Below, piece after piece: positions 5,088-6,189 of a stretch of DNA of 6,189 nt. The notes under the pieces were generated by a model. It did not search any database. It was not told where the DNA came from and was given only the letters and a program-made list of their open reading frames with translations. This stretch comes from Pelotomaculum sp. (GTDB taxonomy: Bacteria > Bacillota > Desulfotomaculia > Desulfotomaculales > Pelotomaculaceae), in NCBI GenBank assembly GCA_003489345.1, contig DNIT01000020.1, forward strand, positions 1 to 6,189, written 5' to 3'. Each line of letters opens with the position of its first letter. Position 1 is the first letter of the stretch. A program made the translations under genes and the position numbers.

Positions 5088-5579
5088 TTATGTATTCCGC
5101 TGGCGCCTGCGCCGCTCCAAAAGCATTAGCAGGAGAAAATAAACCGCCAGGGAGAACAGTGTGGCATTCACCAGGCTGCCCACCAGAAAAGGATAACCGT
5201 GTTCAATAACTTTTTCCAGATAAGGACCTACGAATGACAAGCCGCTGATGGAAACGTCTGTTTCGGGGGCACCCCCGCACAGAAACTTTCCGACCAGGAG
5301 ATCAAAGGTGAAGAATACCGGGACCAGCGCTTTAAACACACAAACCGTGGCGACGGCTGCCAGCGGGCTGCAGCGGATGAGGCGGGCCACCAGGTAGGAA
5401 AGCGGTATGCTGATAATGGGTATGGGCAGGAAATCAAAGGCTATCCCTAAAGCCACTCCTCTGGCAATCTTTTTGGGTGAATCGGGCAGGCTCATAACCT
5501 TATTGTAGTAATTTTTCAGGTAATCCAGCACACGCGTGGTAATTTTCTTTTTCAAACACAAAATCCCTTCAGCAAACAT
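5088..5579 (-). CDS. DUF2062 membrane protein
   Basis: A 163-residue integral membrane protein of the DUF2062 family, whose biochemical function is not established. The family signature SPxxIAxGxAxG is present as Ser34-Pro35, Ile38-Ala39, Gly41, Ala43 and Gly45. Hydrophobic segments at about 42-66, 72-98 and 128-155 predict two or three membrane passes. The N-terminal 30 residues are basic and amphipathic, and the C-terminus ends in a run of arginines (ERRRRQRN), both probably cytoplasmic. The ATG at 5577-5579 has AAAGGGG six bases upstream. A TTG at codon 9 with GAAGGGA before it is a possible alternative start. It precedes rho by 53 bases in what looks like one operon. Nothing visible links the protein to termination, so co-transcription may reflect shared expression only. 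Confidence 0.85.
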   Translation of the reverse strand: MFAEGILCLKKKITTRVLDYLKNYYNKVMSLPDSPKKIARGVALGIAFDFLPIPIISIPLSYLVARLIRCSPLAAVATVCVFKALVPVFFTFDLLVGKFLCGGAPETDVSISGLSFVGPYLEKVIEHGYPFLVGSLVNATLFSLAVYFLLLMLLERRRRQRNT

Positions 5580-5877
5580 GTCCTACCCCTTTGGTCTTTG
5601 TATCATTAGTATTATTCCCATCAACAAACCTGACAAAAATCATTTAGCTTTACTTCATTTGCCTGATAGCGACAAAAGCCCTGCATCTTTATGGCAGCTT
5701 ACCATGCCGCTCCAGCGGTACCGGTAAAGCATGAAAGTCGATGCGGGTGCGGCTTTACGCATACACGGCCCGCCGGCGCCGATCTTACGGCAGCCAGTGC
5801 CTGTATTTTTGAGAATGTATTCGTACCCGCACTTTTAAGAAAGACCAGAACATTTGTTTTCAAGGGTAGTGTGTTTT
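5580..5877. other. Gap between tal and the DUF2062 gene with competing inverted repeats
   Basis: No convincing gene is seen in these 298 bases; the small frames present lack ribosome-binding sites and family signatures. Structure on the minus strand, in order of transcription: a hairpin GGC(T)GCCG / CGGCGCC with loop TAAGAT (5775-5795); GTAAAGC (5752-5758); GCTTTACC (5723-5730); the hairpin CCGC-TCCA-GCGG (5707-5718); GGTAAGC (5697-5703); and another GTAAAGC (5647-5653). GCTTTACC can pair with any of the other three, so alternative folds are possible. A strong terminator for tal with a U-tract is not evident. Confidence 0.5.
5608..5636 (-). promoter_or_regulatory. Candidate promoter of the DUF2062-rho-M23 operon
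   Basis: On the minus strand TTGTCA (5631-5636, five of six) is followed after 17 bases by AATACT (5608-5613, four of six). It points into the DUF2062 gene with a leader of about 22 bases. If it is the operon's main promoter, the structured segment at 5647-5795 lies upstream of the transcript and is not a leader. Confidence 0.4.
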
Positions 5878-6189
5878 CTACTTGTTTTTAACAGTTTCCC
5901 AGTCTTCAAGGAATTTTTTAATGCCGGCATCGGTGAGGGGATGCTGGATCATCTGCATCAGCACCCTGTAAGGTATGGTGGCAATATGGGCTCCGGCCTT
6001 GGCCGCGGTGATGACATGGATGGGGTGGCGAATACTGGCGGCAATCACCTCGGTGGGCAGCTGGTAGTGGTTAAAAATTTCCATTATGTCATAAATCAAT
6101 TCCATCCCATCCAGGCTGATGTCGTCCAGTCTGCCGACGAAGGGACTGACGTAAGAGGCTCCCGCACGGGCGGCCAGCAGGGCCTGGTT
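5878..6189 (-). CDS. tal: Transaldolase, C-terminal part (TalC/FSA-like small family; cut by window edge)
   Basis: The window holds the last 103 residues of a protein normally about 215 long. Transaldolase moves a dihydroxyacetone unit between sugar phosphates in the non-oxidative pentose phosphate pathway, through a Schiff-base lysine that here lies outside the window. The fragment begins NQALLAARAGASYVSPFVGR and continues through RLDD, AASIRHP, AGAHIATIPY and a final FLEDWETV, all typical of the small transaldolase / fructose-6-phosphate aldolase family. The residue after SP in SYVSPFVGR is Phe. In E. coli fructose-6-phosphate aldolase this position is Tyr131, and the matching residue of TalB is Phe178, so the sequence favours true transaldolase activity. 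The frame is open to 6189; a Met at 6103-6105 is internal. A location a short distance from rho is usual in Firmicutes. Confidence 0.93.
   Translation of the reverse strand, partial: NQALLAARAGASYVSPFVGRLDDISLDGMELIYDIMEIFNHYQLPTEVIAASIRHPIHVITAAKAGAHIATIPYRVLMQMIQHPLTDAGIKKFLEDWETVKNK

Noticed and set aside
5697..5730. A T-box-like GGTACCGC on the minus strand in the tal-DUF2062 gap
   Set aside because: Only the short core matches. No stem I, specifier loop or downstream terminator was found, and the following gene is not an amino-acid or aminoacyl-tRNA gene.
5740..5820. Resemblance of GCGTAAAGCCGC on the minus strand to a cyclic-di-GMP riboswitch core
   Set aside because: The other conserved blocks of that class and their pairing are absent.
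5691..5891. A 66-codon plus-strand frame in the tal-DUF2062 gap
   Set aside because: No ribosome-binding site, no recognisable family, and it crosses the inverted repeats and the 3' end of tal on the other strand.

Overview
The window looks like chromosomal DNA from an anaerobic, low-to-mid-GC Gram-positive bacterium. A relative of Desulfotomaculum or Pelotomaculum (Peptococcaceae) is the best guess. The evidence is the order tal - rho - LysM/M23 peptidase - rpmE, which resembles the fba/tal-rho-rpmE neighbourhood of Firmicutes, together with strong Shine-Dalgarno sites, several TTG/GTG starts, a rubrerythrin-like protein, a DmpI-type tautomerase and an oxygen-sensitive radical SAM enzyme. 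The genus is inferred. No rRNA, tRNA, CRISPR array, transposase or phage gene is visible.

Layout, in the direction of the minus strand, which carries all but one gene. The C-terminal half of a transaldolase (5878-6189, cut by the window end) is followed by a 298-base gap with no convincing gene but with several competing inverted repeats. Next comes an apparent operon: a DUF2062 membrane protein (5088-5579), the transcription terminator Rho (3712-5034) and a secreted LysM-LysM-M23 peptidase (2745-3635), ending in a long hairpin (2695-2735). A separately transcribed rubrerythrin-like diiron protein (2016-2543) ends at a bidirectional terminator (1917-1954). A radical SAM enzyme of unknown substrate (592-1845) follows, with its own near-consensus promoter. 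The only plus-strand gene is a small tautomerase (338-529), convergent with the radical SAM gene and divergent from rpmE. The start of rpmE (ribosomal protein L31, 1-128) runs off the left edge behind a near-consensus promoter.

Functionally the window mixes housekeeping (carbon metabolism, Rho, ribosome, cell-wall remodelling) with redox or anaerobic accessory genes. It is not an obvious defence or mobile island, and I do not see a new multi-gene system. The most interesting parts are regulatory: a hairpin plus T-tract that overlaps the ribosome-binding site and TTG start of the M23 gene just after rho; mutually exclusive pairings between tal and the DUF2062 gene; and repeated TTGACA units in front of the rubrerythrin gene. 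The radical SAM protein is the best candidate for uncharacterised biochemistry.
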